A DNA stretch of 64,000 nt from Catenovulum agarivorans YM01 (GTDB lineage: Bacteria; Pseudomonadota; Gammaproteobacteria; Enterobacterales; Alteromonadaceae), in contig NZ_JH767532.1 in NCBI RefSeq assembly GCF_000281085.1, forward strand, positions 26,433 to 90,432. The letters run 5' to 3'. This document shows positions 34,364 to 45,780 of this stretch, one piece after another. Positions within the stretch are counted from its first letter, which is position 1. Each line of letters opens with the position of its first letter. A program made the position numbers and the translations under genes. The notes under the pieces were generated by a model. That model saw nothing but the letters and a program-made list of their open reading frames with translations. It had not been told where the DNA came from and did not search any database.

Positions 34364-34984
34364 ATGCTGAAATTCAAATTATATATGGGACTGTTGATTG
34401 CTAGCGCAACGCTTGCGGGCTGTGCAACGTCACCGCCACAGAAGCCAGATGATTTATGTGAAATCTTTTATGAGCATAGAGACTGGTACGATGCGGCAGC
34501 TGATGCTAGAGATAAGTGGGGTGTGCCAATTCATATTCCAATGGCAATGATGTACCAAGAAAGTTCTTTTAAATCAGATGCTCAGCCACCAATGGAGTAT
34601 TTTTTAGGTTTTATTCCGATTGGTCGTGCCAGTAGCGCCTATGGTTATTCACAAGCTAAAACAATGACTTGGGATGACTATAAACGTGAAACAGGCAATG
34701 GTTGGGCCGACAGAGACGACTTTGAAGATGCGATAGATTTTATGGGTTGGTTTATTTATAAAACGCATAAAATTAACGGCGTTTCAAAATGGGATGCGAA
34801 CAAACAATATTTGAACTACCACGAAGGTTGGGGTGGTTATCGCAAAAAAACTTATAGTAAAAAGAAATGGTTACAAAATGTAGCACTTAAAGTACAGCGT
34901 CGTGCAGAAACTTATGGTGCGCAATTAAAACGCTGTGAAGAAGACTTACAAAGTGGCTGGTTGTGGCGACTGTTTTTTGGCTAG
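34364..34984 (+). CDS. Transglycosylase SLT-like lipoprotein
   Basis: A lipoprotein of about 206 residues: a short hydrophobic signal ends in the lipobox LAGC, so the mature protein is lipid-anchored. The following domain resembles lytic transglycosylases: IPMAMMYQESSFKSDA supplies the candidate catalytic glutamate, and SAYGYSQAKTMTW and YLNYHEGWGGY fit the lysozyme-like fold. It would cleave peptidoglycan or act as a cell-wall scaffold. An in-frame ATG at 34340 overlaps gshA; the ATG at 34364 gives a normal signal peptide. Confidence 0.8.
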   Translation: MLKFKLYMGLLIASATLAGCATSPPQKPDDLCEIFYEHRDWYDAAADARDKWGVPIHIPMAMMYQESSFKSDAQPPMEYFLGFIPIGRASSAYGYSQAKTMTWDDYKRETGNGWADRDDFEDAIDFMGWFIYKTHKINGVSKWDANKQYLNYHEGWGGYRKKTYSKKKWLQNVALKVQRRAETYGAQLKRCEEDLQSGWLWRLFFG

Positions 34985-35214
34985 AACACCCGTCTTATGG
35001 TCAGTTGTTCCGATTTTGTGTGAATAAGTAATTTTTTAATTAATAAATTGTTATATGTTATTTCTTTTTGTTAGCAAAGCAACTTAGGCTTGTTTTGCTA
35101 ACTGCATGATTCTACTTTAAACCTGTAATTACTTAAATAACAAGACTTTTGGTCAGTTACTCCTCGCAAATATTTCATTTCTGCAATCTATTTTCATTCA
35201 ACTAGGCTTAAGTC

Positions 35215-35242
35215 AAAAGGGCATGGCCCTTTTACTTTTTTT
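35215..35242 (+). terminator. Terminator-like hairpin just upstream of an orphan gene
   Basis: AAAAGGGC, ATG, GCCCTTTT is a perfect 8-base stem followed by ACTTTTTTT. It ends about 25 bases before the next start codon, so it either ends an upstream transcript (34985-35240 has no gene) or attenuates the gene. Confidence 0.7.
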
Positions 35243-35266
35243 GATAAAAGCAGTTGAGGGTTTTGT

Positions 35267-35647
35267 ATGCAAGTTACGCAGCAAGCAGCGACTAAACCGT
35301 ACACTTCAAGGAATTGGCAAATTAAAACGATAGATGGATTGTGTTTAATCGCGGAGCAAGGTCAGTTGAAGCTGACTGGACAAACCAATGCGGCAAATGC
35401 AATGTGGAAGTTTAGAGCTGGCCATGACATAGGTTTGTATCAAATTTATAATGCAGTGAGTGGTGAAGTACTGATAGACAGTATTAACGGTGGTCATGAT
35501 GAATGGGCTGTTGAACCTTGTTATCAAGGCTATTGTCATTTAGTTAGCCCAGGCGGTTTATTCAGACATTTTGAACGCTGTAATGACAGTGTGCAAGGTG
35601 TTGCAACTTTCAAATTTATTGAATACGAAAAATGGTATTTAACCTGA
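35267..35647 (+). CDS. Hypothetical protein, 126 residues
   Basis: Not recognised. A soluble protein without signal peptide, rich in aromatic residues and short strands (LCLIAEQGQLKL, AMWKFRAGHDIGLYQIYN, YCHLVSPGGLFRHF). The pattern of W-x-F..L-Y-Q-I-Y-N..G-E-V-L is reminiscent of one or two beta-trefoil (ricin/fascin-like) repeats, but this is only an impression. GTTGAGGG precedes the ATG by about 6 bases. The stop codon and last two codons come from a palindrome resembling fused MITE ends, so the C-terminus may have been altered. Confidence 0.6.
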   Translation: MQVTQQAATKPYTSRNWQIKTIDGLCLIAEQGQLKLTGQTNAANAMWKFRAGHDIGLYQIYNAVSGEVLIDSINGGHDEWAVEPCYQGYCHLVSPGGLFRHFERCNDSVQGVATFKFIEYEKWYLT

Positions 35648-35657
35648 ATTCAGGTTA
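35638..35657. repeat. Short palindrome resembling fused MITE ends
   Basis: AACCTGAATTCAGGTT (35641-35656) is a perfect 16-base palindrome whose halves equal the tips of the inverted repeats of the element at 25039-25237, here joined tip to tip. It lies between convergent genes and supplies a stop codon. Confidence 0.5.
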
Positions 35658-35663
35658 CCAAAC

Positions 35664-37307
35664 CTAATCTTTCATGTGTGCCTCTTGTGCTTGGGCACTA
35701 CGCTCAAGCAATTTTTCATAACGAGTTTGTTGTTCATTCGGCAGTTGCTGTGCAGAAATAATGCTAATTGCATTGTTATACAAAGCTAATTGCGCTTCAG
35801 TGAGTTGTGTTCGAAACTTTTGATCAACCAAAGCTTGTAACATATTTAATGCAATACGGACATTTTTTGGCATCAGCCTAAGTGCATCAGCAAAAGCTTG
35901 GATAGCCGCTGGATACTGTTTTTTTCCATATAGTTGCACTGCAATATTATTCAGCTGCCTTGGCGTAAATGGAATATCGGTTTTTTCACTTTTTTCTTGG
36001 TTTAAATAAGTGGTTAATACTTTGTCACTAATTGAGTTGTCCGGTGTATGGTGCTGATGAATATGCTCCAAAATATTCAAAGCTTGGTCTTGAAAACCGA
36101 GTTCGTGAAAAGCTTTGGCTTTATCAATATAATCTTCTAAGTTACCACTGTCTTCGTGTTCTAATACGCCTGCGACCAATTGTTTTGCTTTGCTTTCTTC
36201 ATCTTTTAAATAATGGATACGCGCTTGCACAATAGATATTTTGTCTTTGTTTTCAACCGAAGAAGGGAATTGATCTTTCATTGCTTCTAGACATTTTTCC
36301 GACTGACGTACAATTACAGCTGACTCTTGTTCAGGTAGGGTTAGCGCATAATCAATGCCCGCACGTGCAACGGTTAGATATAAATCAGGTGTTTCATGAA
36401 ACGAACGTTTAGCATATTTGAGCATGGCTTTAGCTGCATCGTATTGGCCTGAATGGTCGTGTACTAATCGAGCAAGCTGTACAACGTTTTTATGTCTGTC
36501 TATGTTGCGTGGTGACAATTCGCTGGCGTTTTGCAATTTTTGGTACGCAAGCTCAAACTCATCATGTTTTATGTAGTACTGGCCGAGCAAATCTAATGCG
36601 GCTAAACGCGTAGAAGGTTTAGCAACTAATTTTTCCAAAATGTTAATCGCTGCATCTTCTTTGTTTAAACCTAAATAAGCTTTGGCCAAACCGACCATAG
36701 CCCAAGTAAATTTTTGTAAGGTGATTATTTCGTAGTAAAACTGTGCTGCTTGCTGATATTTTTCTGAAGCAAGCAATGCGTCACCTTTCATACGCATCAA
36801 TAACGGATACAGATTGGCCGCTTTAGGGTCCATTAATAACGACTCAACTTGCTCCAATACTTCAATGTAATCTTGTTTATCAATTGCCCAATAAACTTTA
36901 GCCAGTTTATGTTTACGGGTTAATACACGGCGTAGGCGGTCACTTAATTCTTTAGCAGTAAAAGGTTTTGCAAGAAAGTCATCCGGTTGCAGTTCAACCA
37001 CACTATTAACCAAGGCTGCATCTGTTTCAGCACTGGTAAAAATAAAGGCTGTGGTAAGTTTAATTGCGCCTTTGGCTTTTAATTCTTCAAATAGCTGATA
37101 ACCGTCTTTGTCACGGCTTAAATTAAATGAACATATAATTAGGTTAAACTGGCTTTCGTCCGCTAAACGCAAAGCATGTTTAGCGCTTTCCGCAACCATA
37201 ATTTTGTCGAAGCCGAGTTTTTCTAACGACTGTTTTAAGAAAACTTGCGCTAAAGCTTGATCGTCAATAATCAGAACATTGGCGTTTTTAATCAGTTCAG
37301 GGTTCAT
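35664..37307 (-). CDS. Receiver-like domain plus TPR protein
   Basis: A 547-residue cytoplasmic protein. The first 125 residues are a CheY-like receiver: VLIIDDQ at strand 1, FIFTSAET and LAKPFTAKEL with the conserved lysine. The phosphorylated aspartate after strand 3 is replaced, reading LIICSFNLS, so ordinary phosphorylation is unlikely. The remainder has many helical repeats of TPR type (for instance AAQFYYEIITLQKFTWAMVG and AIQAFADALRLMPKN). It is probably an interaction scaffold in signalling. No partner kinase is adjacent. Confidence 0.85.
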   Translation of the reverse strand: MNPELIKNANVLIIDDQALAQVFLKQSLEKLGFDKIMVAESAKHALRLADESQFNLIICSFNLSRDKDGYQLFEELKAKGAIKLTTAFIFTSAETDAALVNSVVELQPDDFLAKPFTAKELSDRLRRVLTRKHKLAKVYWAIDKQDYIEVLEQVESLLMDPKAANLYPLLMRMKGDALLASEKYQQAAQFYYEIITLQKFTWAMVGLAKAYLGLNKEDAAINILEKLVAKPSTRLAALDLLGQYYIKHDEFELAYQKLQNASELSPRNIDRHKNVVQLARLVHDHSGQYDAAKAMLKYAKRSFHETPDLYLTVARAGIDYALTLPEQESAVIVRQSEKCLEAMKDQFPSSVENKDKISIVQARIHYLKDEESKAKQLVAGVLEHEDSGNLEDYIDKAKAFHELGFQDQALNILEHIHQHHTPDNSISDKVLTTYLNQEKSEKTDIPFTPRQLNNIAVQLYGKKQYPAAIQAFADALRLMPKNVRIALNMLQALVDQKFRTQLTEAQLALYNNAISIISAQQLPNEQQTRYEKLLERSAQAQEAHMKD

Positions 37308-37498
37308 TTTTTTCCGTGTGTTATCGATATGCCTGCTGACAAAAGCTTTGGCTCGATGAATGAATTGATTATTGATTTAATGCATAAAAATTACAAGTGA
37401 TTAGCCATATTACTGGTCTGCTATGTTGATTATATAAAAATATTCTGTTGATTAAGCTTTTAAATTATTCCGTAAACTATATACTTTGTCGTGATTTT

Positions 37499-37590
37499 AC
37501 TTGTCGGAGTGCCTTAGGGCTGAGATCGCAATAGCGGGATCCGTCGAACCTGATCTGGTTTATACCAGCGTAGGGAACAAGATACGTTTC
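37499..37590 (+). ncRNA. TPP riboswitch (THI element)
   Basis: The conserved blocks GGGCTGAGAT (about 37517-37526), GGGATCCGTCGAACCTGATCTGG (in pieces) and ACCAGCGTAGGGAACAAG match the thiamine pyrophosphate aptamer. GGAGTG at 37506 can pair with CACTCC at 37615-37620, outside the aptamer, and may belong to the expression switch. It lies upstream of the thiC operon, which it would repress when TPP is abundant. Confidence 0.95.
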
Positions 37591-37628
37591 AGTATAATGT
37601 CTTGTCGATAGCCACACTCCGTCTTTAA

Positions 37629-39581
<1,953 letters not shown>

Positions 39582-39613
39582 TTTATTGCTTCTAAATTTA
39601 GGTAGTTAGCAGG

Positions 39614-40720
39614 ATGAATATAGCCGTTGTAGGCGGTGGTTTACTTGGGCGTTTATTGGCTTGGCAATTGAGTTTGCCAAGCCGAACTAACGGTCAGTTA
39701 AATCAAGTCAGCTTGTTTGAAAAGGGTGATGAATCCGGTAAAAGCAGCGCGGGTTACATAGCTGCGGCTATGGTTGCACCTGTTGCAGAGTCGGTCATTT
39801 CTGGTGCTTTAGTTAGCAGTTTAGGCGAGCGCTCGTTGCAGTTGTGGCCGCAGTTATTAAAGCAGTTACCGCAAGCTGTTTTTTATCAACAAAATGGCAG
39901 CCTGATTGTTGCGCACGCGCAAGACAAAGGGGATTTGCTCAGTTTTAACCAAAGGTTAAAGTTGTATGATCAACCTACTACTGATTCTGATGTTAATAAC
40001 GGCAAAGTGCAGTGGTTATCTGGCGAGCAAATTGCTGAAGTAGAACCGCAGTTAGCAGGACGGTTTCATCAAGGGGTGTATTTACCCACAGAAGCGCAAA
40101 TTGATAACCGTGGTTTATATCAAGCGCTGAATCAGGCGCTGAGAGACAATAAAGTCGCTTTGCACTGGCTCAATCAAGTTGAAGTGGCACCAAATCAAGT
40201 TGTGTTGGCAGACAAAAAACTAAATTTCGATTTAGTTATTGATTGCCGAGGTATGGGGGCAAACGTAGACATTAAAACTTTACGTGGTGTACGCGGTGAA
40301 GTTGCACGGGTATATGCGCCTGAAGTTAAATTGCAAAGACCCGTACGCTTAATGCACCCAAGATACCCTATTTACATTGTGCCTAAACCGAATAGCCAGT
40401 ATGTAATTGGCGCAACTGAAATTGAGTCGCAGTCAGATAAACCACCAACTGTGCGCTCTGCACTGGAATTATTGTCTGCCGCATACAGTGTACATCCGGG
40501 ATTTGCCGAAGCAGAAATTTTAGAAATTGAAAGTGGTTTGCGACCAACCCTGTTTGATAATGAGCCAAAAATCTTTAATCAAGCAGGTTTAATGCGAATT
40601 AATGGTTTATATCGTCACGGCTTTTTATTGGCTCCAGCTATTATGGAACAAGCTTTGGCTGTGTTAGATGAAAATTCGCATACTCAGATAAACCCACAGG
40701 TATTGTCACTATGCAATTAA
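39614..40720 (+). CDS. thiO: Glycine oxidase-like FAD enzyme
   Basis: A 368-residue FAD-dependent amine oxidase of the DAO family. The dinucleotide-binding motif VVGGGLLGRLLAWQLS is at the N-terminus, and GLRPTLFDNEPKIF and RINGLYRHGFLLAP at the C-terminus. In thiamine synthesis ThiO oxidises glycine to dehydroglycine for thiazole formation. The presence of thiO and absence of thiH fit an oxygen-using route. It overlaps thiS by 10 bases. Confidence 0.92.
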   Translation: MNIAVVGGGLLGRLLAWQLSLPSRTNGQLNQVSLFEKGDESGKSSAGYIAAAMVAPVAESVISGALVSSLGERSLQLWPQLLKQLPQAVFYQQNGSLIVAHAQDKGDLLSFNQRLKLYDQPTTDSDVNNGKVQWLSGEQIAEVEPQLAGRFHQGVYLPTEAQIDNRGLYQALNQALRDNKVALHWLNQVEVAPNQVVLADKKLNFDLVIDCRGMGANVDIKTLRGVRGEVARVYAPEVKLQRPVRLMHPRYPIYIVPKPNSQYVIGATEIESQSDKPPTVRSALELLSAAYSVHPGFAEAEILEIESGLRPTLFDNEPKIFNQAGLMRINGLYRHGFLLAPAIMEQALAVLDENSHTQINPQVLSLCN

Positions 40721-40908
40721 AAATAAATGGCCAAACGGTCGAAGTTACCGAAACAAAATCTTTGTTAGATGTAGTTAAAGAGTTTGGTGCATCAGCCCCT
40801 TTTGCATTGGCTGTAAATGGCCAATTTGTGCCAAAAAGCCAGCACGAAAGCTGGAATTTAGCTGAGCAAGATTCAATTGAAATTTTGTCACCAGTGCAAG
40901 GTGGTTAA
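40711..40908 (+). CDS. thiS: Sulfur carrier protein
   Basis: A 65-residue ubiquitin-like protein ending in GG, the C-terminus that ThiF adenylates and that then carries sulfur as a thiocarboxylate. The beta-grasp pattern ([36 protein letters not shown]) is clear. It overlaps thiO, and its stop codon is one base before the thiG start. Confidence 0.95.
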   Translation: MQLKINGQTVEVTETKSLLDVVKEFGASAPFALAVNGQFVPKSQHESWNLAEQDSIEILSPVQGG

Positions 40909-40909
40909 T

Positions 40910-41713
40910 ATGGCTATTGATGTAAACACAGATTTGTTAGACATATACGGGCAAAAATTTAGCAGCCGATTATTAATTGGCTCTGCTTTATATCCGTCAC
41001 CCAAAGTGATGCAAGATTCAATTGCTGCTTCACAAGCGCAAATTGTTACTGTGTCGCTTCGCCGCCAGTCACCGGAATCTGGTGGTGGTAATATGTTTTG
41101 GCAACAAATCAAAGATTTGGGTTTAACCATATTACCCAATACAGCTGGTTGTCATTCTATTCAAGAAGCTGTGACTTTGGCGCAAATGTCGCGAGAAATT
41201 TTTGAGACCGATTGGGTGAAATTAGAGTTAGTAGGGGATGAGTATAATCTTCAGCCCGACCCAATTGATTTAGTTAAAGCGACTGAAATTTTAATTAACG
41301 ATGGCTTTAAAGTTTTACCTTATTGCACTGACGATTTAGTGATTTGTCGCCATTTGGTTGAATTGGGCTGTGAAGTATTAATGCCTTGGGGCGCGCCAAT
41401 TGGTACGGGCAAAGGTTTATTAAATCCGTATGCTTTGTCGGCTATCCGCAATCGTTTTCCACAAACTACGCTAGTGGTTGATGCAGGTATTGGTAAACCG
41501 TCAGATGCGGTACAAGCATTTGAATTGGGCTATGATGCAATTTTATTAAACTCAGCAGTTGCGCAAGCGCAAGATCCAATTGTCATGGCACAAGCCTTTA
41601 AAGCTGCTTGTGAAGCTGGGCGTTTTGGTTATTTAGCCGGTAAAATGCCGGAAAAAGATACAGCGCAGCCAAGTACCCCAACTTTAGGCATGCCATTTTG
41701 GCATCAGTCCTAA
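40910..41713 (+). CDS. thiG: Thiazole synthase
   Basis: A 267-residue TIM-barrel enzyme that joins deoxyxylulose phosphate, dehydroglycine and ThiS-borne sulfur into the thiazole. The segments [15 protein letters not shown] (with the Schiff-base lysine region), [13 protein letters not shown] and [21 protein letters not shown] are family-defining. The start at ATG 40910 directly follows thiS; the frame is open upstream inside thiS but not conserved. Confidence 0.96.
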   Translation: MAIDVNTDLLDIYGQKFSSRLLIGSALYPSPKVMQDSIAASQAQIVTVSLRRQSPESGGGNMFWQQIKDLGLTILPNTAGCHSIQEAVTLAQMSREIFETDWVKLELVGDEYNLQPDPIDLVKATEILINDGFKVLPYCTDDLVICRHLVELGCEVLMPWGAPIGTGKGLLNPYALSAIRNRFPQTTLVVDAGIGKPSDAVQAFELGYDAILLNSAVAQAQDPIVMAQAFKAACEAGRFGYLAGKMPEKDTAQPSTPTLGMPFWHQS

Positions 41714-41758
41714 CAGTTATAGACAAAAAATAATATAGATAAAAATAGTTAAGTTAAC

Positions 41759-43285
41759 ATGCAAAATTTTCCGATAGTTTGGAGCATAGCCGGATCAGAC
41801 TGTTCTGGTGGTGCCGGTGTTCAAGCCGATTTAAAAACCATGCACAATTTAGGTTGTGACGTCAGTACAGTTATAACGGCGAATACCGCACAGAATTCTT
41901 TTGGTGTACAAGAAATCAATGCTGTTTCGGTTGATGTATTGCTGTCTCAATTAGATGCATTAGCAATTGACCGCCCACCACAAGTTATCAAAATTGGTAT
42001 GTTAGCCAATGTGCAGCAAATTGATGCTATCTCACTATGGTTAGTTGATTATGCTGCACGTATGCCAATGCCAAAAGTTATTTACGACCCAGTTGCTATT
42101 GCATCCGCTGGTGGCAATTTAGCAGAAGAAGATATTTTACCTGCGATTAAACAAAAGTTATTGCCTTTGGTCGATGTGTTAACGCCAAATGCTAATGAAG
42201 CGCAAAGATTATCTGGTGTATATATTATTAACTGGCAAAGCATGTTAGATGCAACTCAGGCGTTGATGGCATTAGGTGTTGGTGCTGTAGCCCTAAAAGG
42301 TGGCCACATTGATATCGACAAAGAATATTGTGTTGATATGGCAGATAATGGTCAGCAACAGTTTTGGTTAGCGTCAAAACGCATTGATACTGAGCATACC
42401 CATGGTACAGGCTGCACCTATGCCTCTGCTATTGCCGCATTGTTTGCGCAAGGTTATTTATTGCGTGATGCAGTCACTGTCGCCAAAGCATACATTAACC
42501 AAGGTTTGCGTTTAGCTAAAGATTATCAAGGCGCATATGGGCCTATTCGCCAAGGTAACTGGCCAAATAAACTGGCAGATTATCCAAGTATATTACAAAC
42601 AGATTCTAAGTTAGCGGATGAATTAGATTGGCAGCAAGGCACTGAAGGCAAATTTAACTACGCCGATAATTTTGCTGATTGTGGTTCATTATCTTTAGGT
42701 TTGTACCCAGTCGTCGGTGATATTGAGTGGATTGAAAGATTAGCGCCACTCGGGGTTAAAACCATTCAACTGCGTTTAAAAAACTTGGCTGTAGCAGAAA
42801 TAGAGCAACAAATTCAGCGAGCTGTGACTTTAAGTCAGCAATATGGTTTTAGATTATTTATCAATGACTATTGGCAACTGGCGATTAAACACCAAGCTTA
42901 TGGCGTACATTTAGGTCAAGAAGATTTAGCCGATGCTGATTTACAGGCAATTAAACAAGCAGGTTTACGTTTGGGCATTAGTACCCATGGTGAATATGAA
43001 TTACTTGCGGCTAAACAACTTAAACCAAGTTATCTTGCGGTTGGGGCAATTTATCCAACCAAAACCAAAGATATGACAGGGCAAATTCAAGGTGTTGTCC
43101 GTCTTGAACGTTATTTAGACTTAGTCAAAGATTTGCCTGTTGTCGCTATTGGCGGTATTAATTTGCAGCGTGTACACCAAGTAAAACAGACGGGGGTCGG
43201 GTCTATTGCTTTGGTTACAGCAATTACTGAAGCTGAGTCGCCGGAAGATGCGTTTAAAACTTTACAGCAAATTGTCGAGGCTTAA
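41759..43285 (+). CDS. thiDE: Fused HMP(-P) kinase and thiamine-phosphate synthase
   Basis: A 508-residue two-domain protein. The N-terminal ThiD part (about 1-275) has IAGSDCSGGAGVQADLKTM, TPNANEAQRLSG and the catalytic HTHGTGCTYASA. The C-terminal ThiE part (from about residue 314) begins LYPVVGDIEWIE and has KTIQLRLKN, GVHLGQEDL and VAIGGINLQRV. It phosphorylates hydroxymethylpyrimidine twice overall and couples it with the thiazole phosphate. The fusion brings consecutive steps together in one chain. It follows thiG after 45 bases. Confidence 0.95.
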   Translation: MQNFPIVWSIAGSDCSGGAGVQADLKTMHNLGCDVSTVITANTAQNSFGVQEINAVSVDVLLSQLDALAIDRPPQVIKIGMLANVQQIDAISLWLVDYAARMPMPKVIYDPVAIASAGGNLAEEDILPAIKQKLLPLVDVLTPNANEAQRLSGVYIINWQSMLDATQALMALGVGAVALKGGHIDIDKEYCVDMADNGQQQFWLASKRIDTEHTHGTGCTYASAIAALFAQGYLLRDAVTVAKAYINQGLRLAKDYQGAYGPIRQGNWPNKLADYPSILQTDSKLADELDWQQGTEGKFNYADNFADCGSLSLGLYPVVGDIEWIERLAPLGVKTIQLRLKNLAVAEIEQQIQRAVTLSQQYGFRLFINDYWQLAIKHQAYGVHLGQEDLADADLQAIKQAGLRLGISTHGEYELLAAKQLKPSYLAVGAIYPTKTKDMTGQIQGVVRLERYLDLVKDLPVVAIGGINLQRVHQVKQTGVGSIALVTAITEAESPEDAFKTLQQIVEA

Positions 43286-43378
43286 GTTTAAGAGTGATTT
43301 GCAATAGATCAATTATTCAAGCTTGCTTTTGACATATACTAGAGCTGAATTCGTGTTTAATTTAAACGGAGCTAAATA

Positions 43379-44149
43379 GTGCAGGACAAATTATCCGACC
43401 AAGAAGCCACAAGATACAGCCGTCACTTATTATTAAGTCAAATTGGCGAAGGTGGGCAAATTAAATTAAAAAATGCGCATGCTGTCGTGGTTGGCGCTGG
43501 TGGTTTAGGTAGTCCTGTCTGTTTATATTTAGCTGCTGCTGGTGTTGGTAAAATTACTATTATCGACCCAGATACAATTGAAGTTACCAATTTGCAAAGG
43601 CAAATTTTATATAAAACCAATCATGTTGGCCGTGAAAAAGCCCAAATGGCGGCAAATCAAATGCAGGCGTTAAATCCACTTATTCAAGTACAAGCAATTG
43701 GCAAAAAGGTCGAAAATTGTAACTTTGAGCAAGTTATTAAAGATGCGACCGCTGTATTAGATTGCACCGACAATGTTTCAAGCCGCTATTTCATCAATCA
43801 AATTTGTGTGCAAGCTCAAGTGCCGCTCATTAGTGCTGCGGCCATTCGTGGCGAAGGCCAATTTATGATGTTTAATTTTAAACAACAAACATCACCTTGT
43901 TACCATTGTGTTTTCCCAGATCTTGATGGTGACGAAGCTGGTTTAAATTGCAGCAACGCAGGAGTGGTAGGGCCATTGTTGGGTTTAATGGGCAGTAAAC
44001 AAGCGCTTGAGTTTGTAAAATACGTGGTTAAACCTGAATCCTGTTCATTCGCCAAATTAACTGTTATTGATATCTGGTCAGAACAAAATCGTCAATTTAA
44101 CTTAGCCGCAGACCCTGCATGTCCTGTTTGTACTGCACCCGAGCTTTAA
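43379..44149 (+). CDS. thiF: ThiS adenylyltransferase (ThiF/MoeB family)
   Basis: A 256-residue E1-like enzyme that adenylates the ThiS C-terminus. It has RYSRHLLLSQIGEGGQIKL, the ATP-binding VVGAGGLGSPV and DTIEVTNLQRQILY, and zinc cysteines in CYHCVFPD and CPVC. The start is GTG, with GGAG about 8 bases before. MoeB has the same fold, but position at the end of the thi operon favours ThiF. Confidence 0.9.
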   Translation: MQDKLSDQEATRYSRHLLLSQIGEGGQIKLKNAHAVVVGAGGLGSPVCLYLAAAGVGKITIIDPDTIEVTNLQRQILYKTNHVGREKAQMAANQMQALNPLIQVQAIGKKVENCNFEQVIKDATAVLDCTDNVSSRYFINQICVQAQVPLISAAAIRGEGQFMMFNFKQQTSPCYHCVFPDLDGDEAGLNCSNAGVVGPLLGLMGSKQALEFVKYVVKPESCSFAKLTVIDIWSEQNRQFNLAADPACPVCTAPEL

Positions 44150-44231
44150 TCCTTCTAAATACTTGCTCCAATCGTTAACAGAGTTTAACCTTAGGTGAAT
44201 GCAACACGCGTGACTTAAGGTATTCAATTTC

Positions 44232-45077
44232 ATGGCAATTAAAATTACTGCAGCTGAAAAACAGATGTTACAAAACGTCACGATCCCACCTCGTCCAGAA
44301 GCGTTGTTAAAAGTGAGTGAAGAGGCTAAAAAGCCAGAGCCGGATGTGGCTGTGATCGCTAAAGCAATTTCGAGTGATATAGCAATCTCAGCTTCGGTAT
44401 TGCAGGTGGTTAATTCAGCGGCATTTCGCCGAGCTAAAGAAATTAAATCTATCGACCAAGCTGTAATGGTTTTAGGGTTAAAACGAGTATTCCCTATCGT
44501 TAAAGCCGTAGCATTAAAAAGTGCTATGGCAGCTAGAGATGAACTTGCAACTTTTTGGCAAGATTCAACCGATGTTGCTAATGTCTGTGCTATGGTTTGT
44601 AATCAATTAGAAAAACCTCAGCTAGCAGATAATGCTTACATGTTGGGCTTGTTTCACGATGCAGGTATTCCGGTAATGGTGATTAATTATCCAGAATTTG
44701 CGGCGATTATGCACAAAGCTGAAGATGTAGGTTGGGGCAGTGAACTACTCGCACTGGAGCGTGAGCGGTTTAAGACTAATCATACAACAATTGGTGCTTT
44801 GTTAGCGCAACGCTGGAAGCTGGCTAAAGACTTAGTTGAAGTGATTTATTATCAGCATGATAGTGACGGTATTTTTGCTACATCTGAATTAACTCGTGTT
44901 GGCTTATGGTTATTGGCTATTTTAAAAATTTCTCGCCATATTGTGTTAGATCTACAAAAAGGCAAGGAAGTAAGTGAAGAATGGTTAGTGGTCAAAGAAC
45001 AATTATTAGAGTTTTTTGATTTTGAAGAAGAAGACTTAAATGATGTGATTGAAGCCGTTATGTCTAAACAAGCATAA
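44232..45077 (+). CDS. HDOD domain protein
   Basis: A 281-residue signalling protein of the HDOD family, related to HD phosphohydrolases but without a full metal site. The typical opening IPPRPEALLKV, then SDIAISASVLQVVNSAAF and IDQAVMVLGLKRV, and the middle LGLFHDAGIPV are present. HDOD proteins act in regulatory networks such as chemotaxis, cyclic di-GMP output or the cell cycle. No regulatory domain is attached. No partner gene is adjacent. Confidence 0.88.
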   Translation: MAIKITAAEKQMLQNVTIPPRPEALLKVSEEAKKPEPDVAVIAKAISSDIAISASVLQVVNSAAFRRAKEIKSIDQAVMVLGLKRVFPIVKAVALKSAMAARDELATFWQDSTDVANVCAMVCNQLEKPQLADNAYMLGLFHDAGIPVMVINYPEFAAIMHKAEDVGWGSELLALERERFKTNHTTIGALLAQRWKLAKDLVEVIYYQHDSDGIFATSELTRVGLWLLAILKISRHIVLDLQKGKEVSEEWLVVKEQLLEFFDFEEEDLNDVIEAVMSKQA

Positions 45078-45190
45078 GGTATCTAACATAATAAACTTGG
45101 CCGTCGCCTATAAAATAAGCAAACGCACAGAATATGAAATTAATTGCTTTACACATCAAAAAGCCTATGTATAATCGGCACCAACTCGAT

Positions 45191-45267
45191 AGGGGTGTAG
45201 TTCCAATTGGTAGAACAGCGGTCTCCAAAACCGATGGTTGGGGGTTCGAGTCCCTCCGCCCCTGCCA
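45191..45267 (+). tRNA. tRNA-Trp (CCA)
   Basis: 77 bases with acceptor AGGGG/CCCCT, anticodon CCA in CTCCAAA, T-arm GGGGTTCGAGTCCC and encoded CCA after discriminator G. The D-loop is one base longer than in the E. coli counterpart. It ends 18 bases before holD. Confidence 0.96.
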
Positions 45268-45285
45268 GTCTTTCGAAGATTTGTT

Positions 45286-45771
45286 ATGTCGCAGTTAAAC
45301 ACTTATCAAATGGCAGTCCTTGCCGAATTAAACATAGATACTTTTAAACCAAAAAGTATTATTGAATCTGAAAAAGTTTCAGAAATCTCCACCGATAAAA
45401 ATACTCAAACTGCAGAAAAAATAGATCATTTAGCGCAAATAAAATCAGCTATTGGTTTGACTCGGCCCGCGACTTCATCGGAGCCGGTAATTGACTCACA
45501 AACTCAGCCTGAAATTAGCAAAGTGACATCACAGCCAACATCCACACAAGTGGAACTCGTGAATATTCATGCCGATGATCTTGCCGCGCTAACCACTTGG
45601 CTGCAACAGACTAAATTAAACTATCGACATAGCCAGCAAACTAACCAAAGAATCACAATTGAAAAATTGCTTTTCAACCAAGCTATCGACAACACTTTTT
45701 TCAAATTTGATCTAACTAAAGCTGAAGATAAAAAAGCATTTTGGCAGCTTGTTAGTCAGTTGCTGATGTGA
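45286..45771 (+). CDS. holD: DNA polymerase III psi subunit
   Basis: A 161-residue protein with weak similarity to HolD: MSQLNTYQMAVLAELNIDTF at the start and a helical KKAFWQLVSQLL at the end, flanking a low-complexity middle. HolD (psi) links the clamp loader to chi and SSB. The main support is the rimI gene directly downstream, the same pair as in E. coli. I start at ATG 45286, since the frame upstream runs through the tRNA-Trp gene. Confidence 0.75.
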   Translation: MSQLNTYQMAVLAELNIDTFKPKSIIESEKVSEISTDKNTQTAEKIDHLAQIKSAIGLTRPATSSEPVIDSQTQPEISKVTSQPTSTQVELVNIHADDLAALTTWLQQTKLNYRHSQQTNQRITIEKLLFNQAIDNTFFKFDLTKAEDKKAFWQLVSQLLM

Positions 45772-45780
45772 TTCCGTCAA

